From the NCBI GenBank assembly GCA_018060305.1, contig JAGOWF010000088.1, positions 4,755 through 9,873 of the forward strand: a stretch of 5,119 nt of DNA. The letters are read 5' to 3'. Shown here piece by piece: positions 1 to 5,119 of the stretch. This DNA is from Pyrinomonadaceae bacterium. GTDB lineage: Bacteria; Acidobacteriota; Blastocatellia; Pyrinomonadales; Pyrinomonadaceae. Below the pieces are notes generated by a model. It searched no databases. It was not told the origin of the DNA and saw nothing but the letters and a program-made list of their open reading frames with translations. Both the position numbers and the translations under genes were made by a program. Position 1 is the stretch's first letter. Each line of letters begins with the position of its first letter.

Positions 1-363
1 ATATCCCTGATGGGCGTTTTTCAGAACATCATGGTCGAGAAGCTGCCCGTCTCGCTTATCAAGTTCGCCGTCATCAATCATTGGGCGGGCGCCGGCAACC
101 ATCAGACAGAGATTCGAATTCTCGCCCCTGACAAGCAAAATCTCATCGTCACCTCAGCCCCGACGACCATTCAACTCGCCGAGGGCGGATTCACCGACAA
201 CGTCAGTTTTTTTGTCAACGTCGTCTTCCCAAACCCCGGCACCTACTGGATCCAAACCATCGCCAACACCGTCGTCCTCGACGAACTCCCCCTCATCGTC
301 ACCGACCAGGAGAACGCCCAGTCACTCACGCCACCGGAAGAGCTCTCAGAAACCGTGAACTAA
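1..363 (+). CDS. DUF6941-like protein of unknown function (5' end missing)
   Basis: The reading frame is open from the first base (ATA TCC CTG ATG...) to a TAA at 361-363, giving 120 visible codons. An ATG at 10 could serve as a start, but the residues before and after it (ISLMGVFQNI) look like the interior of a DUF6941-type domain, whose members usually begin with a further 20-30 residues ending in a 'GK-hydrophobic-S-hydrophobic-GhF' strand. The true start is therefore probably upstream of the window. Other family-like features are the alternating hydrophobic strands, the segment EIRILAPDKQNLI (a 'strand, D-P-D-like turn' pattern), and FPNPGTYWIQ followed by LDELPLIV near the end, typical of the closing strands of this small beta-sandwich. 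The last 20 or so residues are a polar, probably disordered tail. No signal peptide, membrane segment or catalytic motif is visible, so the protein is probably cytoplasmic. Its function is unknown. Family assignment is from memory of the pattern and is moderately sure; the coding call is strong. Confidence 0.78.
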   Translation: MSLMGVFQNIMVEKLPVSLIKFAVINHWAGAGNHQTEIRILAPDKQNLIVTSAPTTIQLAEGGFTDNVSFFVNVVFPNPGTYWIQTIANTVVLDELPLIVTDQENAQSLTPPEELSETVN

Positions 364-373
364 CGCTTGAGCT
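364..373 (+). other. 10-bp intergenic junction without a clear ribosome binding site
   Basis: Only ten bases separate the TAA of the upstream gene from ATG 374. They contain an in-frame TGA (368-370) that fixes the upstream limit of the large gene. The only Shine-Dalgarno-like bases are GAG at 369-371, too close to the ATG to be a normal site, and the nearest purine-rich run (GGAAGAG, about 335-341) is too far away. There is no room for a separate promoter between the genes, so co-transcription with termination-reinitiation is the simplest reading. A promoter inside the upstream gene cannot be excluded. Confidence 0.5.
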
Positions 374-484
374 ATGAAAATATGGGTTGCGAATAGAACA
401 CAGACTGGTGCGGTCGTAGCAACCGCAAGAGTGCTTGCGCTCGCTTGCCTTCTTTTGCTTGGGTCGACTGGAGTAGCCAATGCG
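374..484 (+). other. Sec-type signal peptide of the giant protein (residues 1-37)
   Basis: The first 19 residues are polar with basic residues (Lys2, Arg8, Arg19). They are followed by a hydrophobic core VLALACLLLL (20-29), a helix-breaking GSTG, and an Ala-Asn-Ala (35-37) that fits the A-x-A rule for signal peptidase I. Cleavage after Ala37 would leave a mature chain starting TTFVVTKF, directly at the first CSLREA head. The n-region is longer than usual. Cys25 sits in the core but in a poor lipobox context, so a lipoprotein is less likely. Confidence 0.8.
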
Positions 485-3400
485 ACAACGTTTGTCGTTA
501 CTAAGTTTGTCGATACCAATGACGGGATATGTAATGAGGACTGTAGTCTTCGCGAGGCGATCGTGGCGGCAGGAACGGTGGCGACCGATGACGTAATCGT
601 TTTTGACGAAATGATCTTTTCGATACCTCGGATCATCACCCTCAACTTCGGAGAGTTTACAGTCTTAAGGAGTGGGACCCTAACGATAACCGGACCCAGT
701 ACCGAGCGCCTGACCATTGATGGCAGAAACGCGAGCCGGATCTTGTCCAACGAAGCCGTATTGGTCATCTCAAACATAACGTTAACGGGCGGTAACGGCA
801 TGGGCAACAATGCGGGAGTCGGAGGTGCCATCTTCAACTCCTGGGCAAGCCCGCTAACCTTAAACAATGTGATCATCACCGGCAATGCGGCTAATCAGGC
901 AGGCGGTATCTACAATAATGAAAACAGTTCACTGATCCTCAATGACTCGGTTGTTAGTTACAATACATCTCCGAACCAAGTCGGGGGAATTTATAACAGG
1001 GATTCATCCTTGGCACTTAACCGTTCCGTTGTCACCGCGAACCACGGACCAGGGATCGTAAATTCAGGAGCTGCGAATATTACTGATTCAACCGTCAGTA
1101 ACAACATCGGTGCGAGTGGAATCCAGAACTTCGGTACGATAAATTTATCGAATTCTACGGTCAGTGGAAACACGACTACTTCCAGTGGCGGCGGCGGGAT
1201 CTTCAGTTCAAGTAATCAGACCGTATTGAACATAACTAACTCCACGATCACCGGAAATTCGTCAACGGGCTGGGGTGGCGGCATCTACATCATACCGGGT
1301 GCGACGGTCAATTTGATTAATTCAACGGTCACTGACAATATCGCTGACTCGGACAATAGTGGGAGTGGAAATGGCGGAGGTATAGCGAACCTGTTCGGAG
1401 GTACGGTCAACGCCCGATCCAGTATCATTGCTGCAAACCAGGATAAGACCGGTGTGGCCCCGGATTTTTCTGGGTCACTGACATCTCAGGGCTATAATCT
1501 ATTGGTAAGCACCGCCGGACTTTCTATCCAAGGAACAACTACGGGAAACATTATAGGACAAGAGCCGCTACTCTTGCCGTTAGCCGACTACGGCGGTCCG
1601 ACGAAAACACATGCCTTGAAGCCCGGAAGTCCTGCGATCGACAAGGCTGACCCTCTGAATTTCCCGGCTGCAGATCAACGTGGACTAGCCCGCCCACACG
1701 ACGGAGACCTCAATGGATCGGTTCTGCCCGATATAGGCGCATTTGAAAAGCACTTATTACCATTCCTTGTCACGAAGACAGCCGATACGGACGATACCAT
1801 TTGCGATGGAGATTGTTCCTTACGCGAGGCGATCGGTGCCGCGAATGCTGTTGCGACATCGGCTTTGGAGGCGGTGATAACCTTTGACCATGACATATTC
1901 AATGTGCCTCGAGTGATTACTTTAATCGAAGGCGAACTGACGGTTAATAACGACGGGTTTTTCTCGATCCAAGGGCCTGCCGCAAATCTGTTGACGATCA
2001 CCGGTAACAACTCTAGTCGGGTTTTCTACCTGACCGGCGGGGCAACAGTAACTCTTAGCGGAATCACTGTTACCGGCGGGAATGGGAGCGGCATTTCCAG
2101 CGGTAGCGGAGGCGGTATCTATAATGATAACTGCGTCCTTTCCATAACGAATGCGGTCATAGCCGCGAATAGTGCAAACTTCGGCGGAGGTGTTTTCAGT
2201 TCGTCTCCATTCTTTGATGTGGTTAACTCGACGATCAGAAACAATAACGCGTTAATGGCGGGCGGCGGTGTTTTGAATGTAAACGCCGGAGTGATGAATA
2301 TTGAGAACTCCGCCTTCTCAGAGAATTCAGGTAGCGATGGGGGTGGGTTGCGGAATAGCGGCGGATCGGTAACGATCGAAGGTTCAAGTTTTAGCGCGAA
2401 TAGTTCGGAGAATGGCGGTGGAATCCAGAATGTCGATAGCGGCGTATTGAGTATCAAAAATAGTTCGTTTACGGAAAATAATGCCACCCTAAGTGGTGGC
2501 GGAATAGGTAGCACGGGTACATTGACTATCCTAAACACCACGGTTGACGGCAATACGACGGGTCCGAACGGTACGGGCGGCGGCATTACCACCGCCGGGG
2601 ACACGACGATCGATAGATCGACTGTCGCCCATAATACTGCCGGTTCGGACGGGGGAGGAATTAGATCGGAGGCAACCGTGATCGTCGAAAAATCCTCGGT
2701 CTCAGCAAACTCCTCAGGTAATCGCGGCGGTGGCATCTATGGAGTTGGCCAGGTGCAGATCCGATCGTCTCTGCTGGATTCGAATACGGCTCTCCAATCG
2801 GGCGGCGGTATATATTGCGGCAGTTCCCTCCACGTTTCTGTATCCACACTCACGGGCAACGCGGCTGAGGGGCCCATGGGCGGCGGCGGCGTTCATATTT
2901 CAACTCAGTCCCCCGCCTTCTCGTCGGTCGTCCACTCGACTATTGCCGGTAACCATGCTACTTCAGGCAATGGCGGGGGCGTTCTGAACCAATTAGGAAA
3001 CCTATCGGTCCGCAGCAGCATAATTGGCGACAATACTTCGAGCTTAAATAGCTCGCCAGATTTCTCCGGAACGTTTTTTTCGCAAGGTTGGAATTTGGTT
3101 GAGAATCCTAACGGGATAGTATTTGCTGGCACACCCGAAGGCGACATTATCGGTCAGGACCCGCGATTGGCCCCCTTGGCTAATAGCGGTGGGCCAACGC
3201 AGACTCAGGCGCTGCTAAACGGCAGCCCAGCGATAGACGCGGCAACCACAGCTAATGCAGGCCTTTTTGACCAACGCGGATTCGGGCGCTCATGGGATGG
3301 GAACGGTGACGGGATCAGTCGGCCTGATATTGGCTCTTATGAGCTTAGAACGGTCGTGGTAAATAATGCGGCGGACAACGGCGTGGGAAGTCTGCGCCAA

Positions 3401-5119
3401 GCGATCGCGACAGCGGCGATCGATAGAGATGCGATCGTTTTTAGCCCCAGCTTTTTTGGCACGCCTCAGACGATCACCCTGACTAGCGGTGAACTAGTCT
3501 TCGCGAGTGGTTCTAATTTCGCCTTATTCGGTCGAGGTGCCAACAATTTGACTATCAGCGGTAATAATCAAAGTCGCGTTATGTATGTTGCCGGTGACGC
3601 ACGGATTGTGATCGACGGTATTACGATCACCGGCGGTAATGGCGTTGGAAGCTTGAACAGCGGGCATGACGGAGGTGTCAGTAATTGGGGAACGCTTACG
3701 GTGAGTCGCTCCCTGATTCGAAACAACTCGGCAAATGGCAACGGCGGCGGCATTGGCACAAATACTAACTCTCATCTCACCTTACGCGATTCGACTATTC
3801 GGAGTAATTCGGCCACAACAATAGCCGGTGGTGGCCTGTTCATTCAAAGCGGTACGGCGGAGGTTACGGGTACAACTATCAACAGCAACTCAGCCGCCGG
3901 TGTCGGCGGGGGAATCGCGAGTATTTTTGGTACGGCGCATATGTCGAATTCAACGATCAGTGGCAATATTGCGGGCAACGGCGGCGGCGGTATTTCTAAC
4001 TTTACGGCCAGCAGTACGTTGGCCCTAAACAATACGACGATCAGCGGAAACTCAACGAGTAACAGTAGCGGTGGTGGTGTCAACAATGCAACTGGCGGGA
4101 CGGTTACTGCCGCCAACACTCTGATAGCTAATAATAGTGGAACGGCGGCGGACTTCGCCGGAAGTCTGACTTCCGAGGGGTACAATCTCATAGAAGATTC
4201 GACGGGCGCCATGATCAATGGATCGACTATCGGTAATATCATCGGCCAAGACCCGCGACTTTCACCCTTGGCCGACCACGGAGGCCTATCCGAAACCCAT
4301 GCACTACTGGCTGGTAGTCCTGCTATAGATCAGGGCTTGGGCGCTCTCGCGATCGATCAACGGGGCCACCCTCGGCCCTTCGACTTTTCGTCAATACCTA
4401 ATGCTCCGGGCGGAAATGGGGCGGATATCGGAGCTTTCGAAAACCAAGAGGCCGATGAAAGTGGGAGGGCACCGTTCGATTATGACGGCGACGGCAAGAC
4501 GGACTTTTCGGTGTTTAGGCCGTCGAGCGGAGCTTGGTATCTACAGAGATCGACAGCGGGATTTCAGGGATTGCAGTTTGGGGCAAGCGGTGACAAGCTG
4601 GCGCCGGCGGATTACGACGGGGACGGGAAGACGGATATTGCGATATATCGGCCTTCGACGGGTATCTGGTATATCTTGAACAGCTCGAATGGGACGGTTT
4701 CTTATCCGGTGTTTGGGGTGGCTGAGGATCTGCCTGCTCCGGGCGACTATGATGGCGATGGGAAGGCTGATATTACTGTGTTCAGGCCGTCGCAGGGGAC
4801 TTGGTATCGGACGAATTCGTCTAACGGAACGACGTTTGGGATGCAGTTCGGACAGAATGGTGATGTGCCGACGGTTGGGGACTTTGACGGGGATGGGAAG
4901 AACGATCTCGGTATCTTCAGGCCGTCTGTCGGGGATTGGTATAACATCCGCAGCTCGAACGGTTCGGTGTTTGGCGAGAGGTTTGGCCAGATAGGCGACA
5001 GGATCGCACCGGCGGATTATGACGGTGACGGGAAGACCGACATCGCGATCTATCGGCCGTCAACCGGCCTTTGGGTGGTGAGGAAAAGTGCGACGGCGAC
5101 GTATTCGTATGAGGTGTTC
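374..5119 (+). CDS. Giant exported CSLREA / parallel beta-helix / choice-of-anchor Q / FG-GAP repeat protein (3' end missing)
   Basis: This frame runs 1,582 codons without a stop and leaves the window at a codon boundary. ATG 374 is chosen because an in-frame TGA lies at 368-370 and because it gives a complete signal peptide; the next in-frame ATG is residue 80. Layout: signal peptide 1-37; module 1 about 40-458; module 2 about 464-990; module 3 about 994-1356; polar linker 1357-1365; FG-GAP/VCBS-like repeats from 1366 to the edge. The helices are built from coils with GGGI-x-N turns and NST(I/V)-x-x-N turns, 26 in total. Such proteins are known as exported surface or secreted proteins of largely unknown function; adhesion or glycan binding is a common guess and only an inference here. 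I see no obvious polysaccharide-lyase or protease catalytic signature. The mature part has only six cysteines (53, 57, 477, 481, 587, 815). No membrane anchor, autotransporter barrel or sorting signal is visible, but the C-terminus is missing. The gene follows its neighbour by 10 bp. Confidence 0.95.
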   Translation, partial: MKIWVANRTQTGAVVATARVLALACLLLLGSTGVANATTFVVTKFVDTNDGICNEDCSLREAIVAAGTVATDDVIVFDEMIFSIPRIITLNFGEFTVLRSGTLTITGPSTERLTIDGRNASRILSNEAVLVISNITLTGGNGMGNNAGVGGAIFNSWASPLTLNNVIITGNAANQAGGIYNNENSSLILNDSVVSYNTSPNQVGGIYNRDSSLALNRSVVTANHGPGIVNSGAANITDSTVSNNIGASGIQNFGTINLSNSTVSGNTTTSSGGGGIFSSSNQTVLNITNSTITGNSSTGWGGGIYIIPGATVNLINSTVTDNIADSDNSGSGNGGGIANLFGGTVNARSSIIAANQDKTGVAPDFSGSLTSQGYNLLVSTAGLSIQGTTTGNIIGQEPLLLPLADYGGPTKTHALKPGSPAIDKADPLNFPAADQRGLARPHDGDLNGSVLPDIGAFEKHLLPFLVTKTADTDDTICDGDCSLREAIGAANAVATSALEAVITFDHDIFNVPRVITLIEGELTVNNDGFFSIQGPAANLLTITGNNSSRVFYLTGGATVTLSGITVTGGNGSGISSGSGGGIYNDNCVLSITNAVIAANSANFGGGVFSSSPFFDVVNSTIRNNNALMAGGGVLNVNAGVMNIENSAFSENSGSDGGGLRNSGGSVTIEGSSFSANSSENGGGIQNVDSGVLSIKNSSFTENNATLSGGGIGSTGTLTILNTTVDGNTTGPNGTGGGITTAGDTTIDRSTVAHNTAGSDGGGIRSEATVIVEKSSVSANSSGNRGGGIYGVGQVQIRSSLLDSNTALQSGGGIYCGSSLHVSVSTLTGNAAEGPMGGGGVHISTQSPAFSSVVHSTIAGNHATSGNGGGVLNQLGNLSVRSSIIGDNTSSLNSSPDFSGTFFSQGWNLVENPNGIVFAGTPEGDIIGQDPRLAPLANSGGPTQTQALLNGSPAIDAATTANAGLFDQRGFGRSWDGNGDGISRPDIGSYELRTVVVNNAADNGVGSLRQAIATAAIDRDAIVFSPSFFGTPQTITLTSGELVFASGSNFALFGRGANNLTISGNNQSRVMYVAGDARIVIDGITITGGNGVGSLNSGHDGGVSNWGTLTVSRSLIRNNSANGNGGGIGTNTNSHLTLRDSTIRSNSATTIAGGGLFIQSGTAEVTGTTINSNSAAGVGGGIASIFGTAHMSNSTISGNIAGNGGGGISNFTASSTLALNNTTISGNSTSNSSGGGVNNATGGTVTAANTLIANNSGTAADFAGSLTSEGYNLIEDSTGAMINGSTIGNIIGQDPRLSPLADHGGLSETHALLAGSPAIDQGLGALAIDQRGHPRPFDFSSIPNAPGGNGADIGAFENQEADESGRAPFDYDGDGKTDFSVFRPSSGAWYLQRSTAGFQGLQFGASGDKLAPADYDGDGKTDIAIYRPSTGIWYILNSSNGTVSYPVFGVAEDLPAPGDYDGDGKADITVFRPSQGTWYRTNSSNGTTFGMQFGQNGDVPTVGDFDGDGKNDLGIFRPSVGDWYNIRSSNGSVFGERFGQIGDRIAPADYDGDGKTDIAIYRPSTGLWVVRKSATATYSYEVF
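491..1747 (+). repeat. Module 1: CSLREA head, 8-coil beta-helix, choice-of-anchor Q tail (residues 40-458)
   Basis: The head has the pattern V-T-K-x-x-D-T-N-D followed by a C-x3-C pair (Cys53, Cys57) running into CSLREAI, which matches the CSLREA domain often found at the N-terminus of exported bacterial beta-helix proteins. A lead-in strand region follows, with LTIDGRNASRI (113-123) and the cap-like ITLTGGNG (135-142). Eight coils come next, marked by GGAIFN, GGIYN, GGIYN, PGIVN, SGIQN, GGGIFS, GGGIYI and GGGIAN at about 150, 177, 204, 227, 249, 273, 301 and 334. Two of these (PGIVN, SGIQN) are degenerate and belong to shorter coils of 22-23 residues. The tail (364-458, bases 1463-1747) carries DFSGSLTSQGYNL, GNIIGQEP, GGPTKTHAL, GSPAID, DQRG and PDIGAFE, the full pattern of the choice-of-anchor Q domain. 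Confidence 0.85.
1763..3343 (+). repeat. Module 2: CSLREA head, 12-coil beta-helix, choice-of-anchor Q tail (residues 464-990)
   Basis: This module begins five residues after the end of module 1 with LVTKTADTDD and a second C-x3-C pair (Cys477, Cys481) inside CDGDCSLREAI. The lead-in repeats the module-1 layout: LLTITGNNSSRVFYL (539-553) and ITVTGGNG. Twelve coils follow, with GGG(I/V/L) turns at about 579, 604, 630, 656, 681, 708, 735, 760, 785, 810, 837 and 867, mostly 25-27 residues apart. This is the longest and most regular helix in the protein. Several coils pair an F-x-x-N turn with GGG(I/L) (SAFSEN, SSFSAN, SSFTEN), resembling the GGA(I/L) and FxxN motifs of chlamydial Pmp repeats. 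Cys587 and Cys815 lie in coil turns and have no obvious partner. The tail (896-990, bases 3059-3343) has DFSG, SQGWNLV, GDIIGQDPRL, GGPTQTQAL, GSPAID, DQRG and PDIGSYE. Confidence 0.85.
3353..4441 (+). repeat. Module 3: cysteine-free SLRQAI head, 6-coil beta-helix, choice-of-anchor Q tail (residues 994-1356)
   Basis: The third head starts three residues after module 2 as VVVNNAADNGVGSLRQAI. It aligns with the other two heads but lacks both cysteines and the acidic residues between them; SLRQAI without cysteines is a known alternative form of this head. The lead-in NLTISGNNQSRVMYV (1058-1072) and ITITGGNG (1083-1090) match module 2 closely. Six coils follow, with GGV or GGG(I/L/V) turns near 1100, 1124, 1152, 1178, 1203 and 1233, half the number in module 2. 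The tail (1260-1356, bases 4151-4441) has DFAGSLTSEGYNLI, GNIIGQDPRLSPLAD, THALLAGSPAID, DQRG and ADIGAFE. Its opening is closer to the module-1 tail, whereas IIGQDPRL is shared with module 2. The tail has a longer Pro/Gly/Asn loop before DIGAFE than the other two. Confidence 0.83.
4469..5119 (+). repeat. FG-GAP/VCBS-like calcium-binding repeats, five visible, array runs off the window (residues 1366-1582)
   Basis: Five units share the order D-(Y/F)-DGDGK-x-D, then a hydrophobic strand, then (F/Y)RPS-x-G-x-W, then a polar strand, then FG-x4-(D)-x-x-(A/P/T). The acidic loops begin at Asp1369, 1413, 1458, 1503 and 1548, and the tryptophans are 1388, 1432, 1477, 1522 and 1567, so the period is 44, 45, 45 and 45 residues. 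DxDxDGxxD loops bind calcium in FG-GAP/integrin-like beta-propeller blades and related VCBS-type repeats; calcium binding here is inferred from those acidic residues. The fifth unit has WVV in place of WY and is cut by the window edge, so the total number and the C-terminal end are unknown. Arrays of this kind usually fold as a beta-propeller and lie at the C-terminal end of exported proteins. Glycine codon use differs strongly from that of the preceding helices. Confidence 0.85.

Noticed and set aside
431..448. Lipoprotein signal with Cys25 as the acylated residue
   Set aside because: The context is A-L-A-C with Ala at -3, and only about five hydrophobic residues precede it. The hydrophobic stretch continues past the cysteine to an A-x-A site, so signal peptidase I is the better reading.
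346..885. Minus-strand open frame of 179 codons
   Set aside because: It lies antisense to the signal peptide and head of the large gene, which has a convincing domain pattern. Its residues show no recognisable family and no good start context.
2119..2736. Minus-strand open frame of 205 codons, rich in Pro-Pro-Pro
   Set aside because: The proline runs are the reverse complement of the repeated glycine codons (GGC/GGT/GGA) of the helix coils, spaced exactly as the coils are. It is a shadow of a repetitive gene.
814..4080. CRISPR array or DNA-level tandem repeat suggested by the periodic GGCGGCGG/ACGATCA words
   Set aside because: The period (about 75-81 bases) is in frame, the repeat words are short and vary synonymously, and conservation is at the protein level. 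This is a coding repeat, not a CRISPR or satellite.
3844..4242. Minus-strand open frame of 132 codons with proline-rich and leucine-rich stretches
   Set aside because: Same cause: the antisense of glycine-triplet and NST-type coil codons in module 3. The alternating hydrophobic look mirrors the sense periodicity.
4401..4994. Two plus-strand, arginine-rich open frames (4401-4679 and 4689-4994)
   Set aside because: They are out-of-frame readings of the FG-GAP repeats. Arg-rich repeated peptides arise from the recurring GAC-GGG-GAC and CGG-CCG codons, and the in-frame product has five clean repeat units.
374..5119. Frameshift or pseudogene in the large gene
   Set aside because: The frame was followed codon by codon from 374 to 5119. 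It has no stop, and every domain motif stays in the same frame, so the gene appears intact within the window.

Overview
The window holds two same-strand genes, both cut by the window edges, and almost no non-coding DNA. On the left (1-363) is the 3' part of a small gene whose product resembles the DUF6941 family. Ten bases later a very large gene starts at 374 and stays open, with no stop, for 1,582 codons to the last base (5119). I translated it codon by codon and found no frame break.

The large product is a predicted exported, multi-modular surface protein. In order it has: a Sec-type signal peptide (residues 1-37); three consecutive modules, each with a CSLREA-type head (SLREAI or SLRQAI), a glycine- and asparagine-rich right-handed parallel beta-helix, and a choice-of-anchor-Q-type tail (GSPAID, DQRG, DIGxxE); a short hydrophilic linker; and at least five FG-GAP/VCBS-like repeats of 44-45 residues with DxDGDGxxD calcium-binding loops. 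The C-terminus lies outside the window. The modules differ in size (about 420, 530 and 360 residues; 8, 12 and 6 helix coils), and the third head has lost the two cysteines present in the other two.

The combination of CSLREA head, beta-helix, choice-of-anchor Q and VCBS-type repeats on one chain, with moderate G+C and a DUF6941-like neighbour, suggests a Gram-negative environmental bacterium. Acidobacteriota (Blastocatellia/Pyrinomonadales type) is my best guess. This rests on recall of which genomes carry such proteins, not on a search.

The tight spacing suggests the two genes could be co-transcribed, but the small protein has no visible export signal and no shared function can be read from the sequence. 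I see no RNA gene, mobile element, CRISPR array, origin or terminator. The main points of interest are the concatenation of three complete modules in one gene, their unequal decay, and a sharp codon-use change at the beta-helix/FG-GAP boundary.
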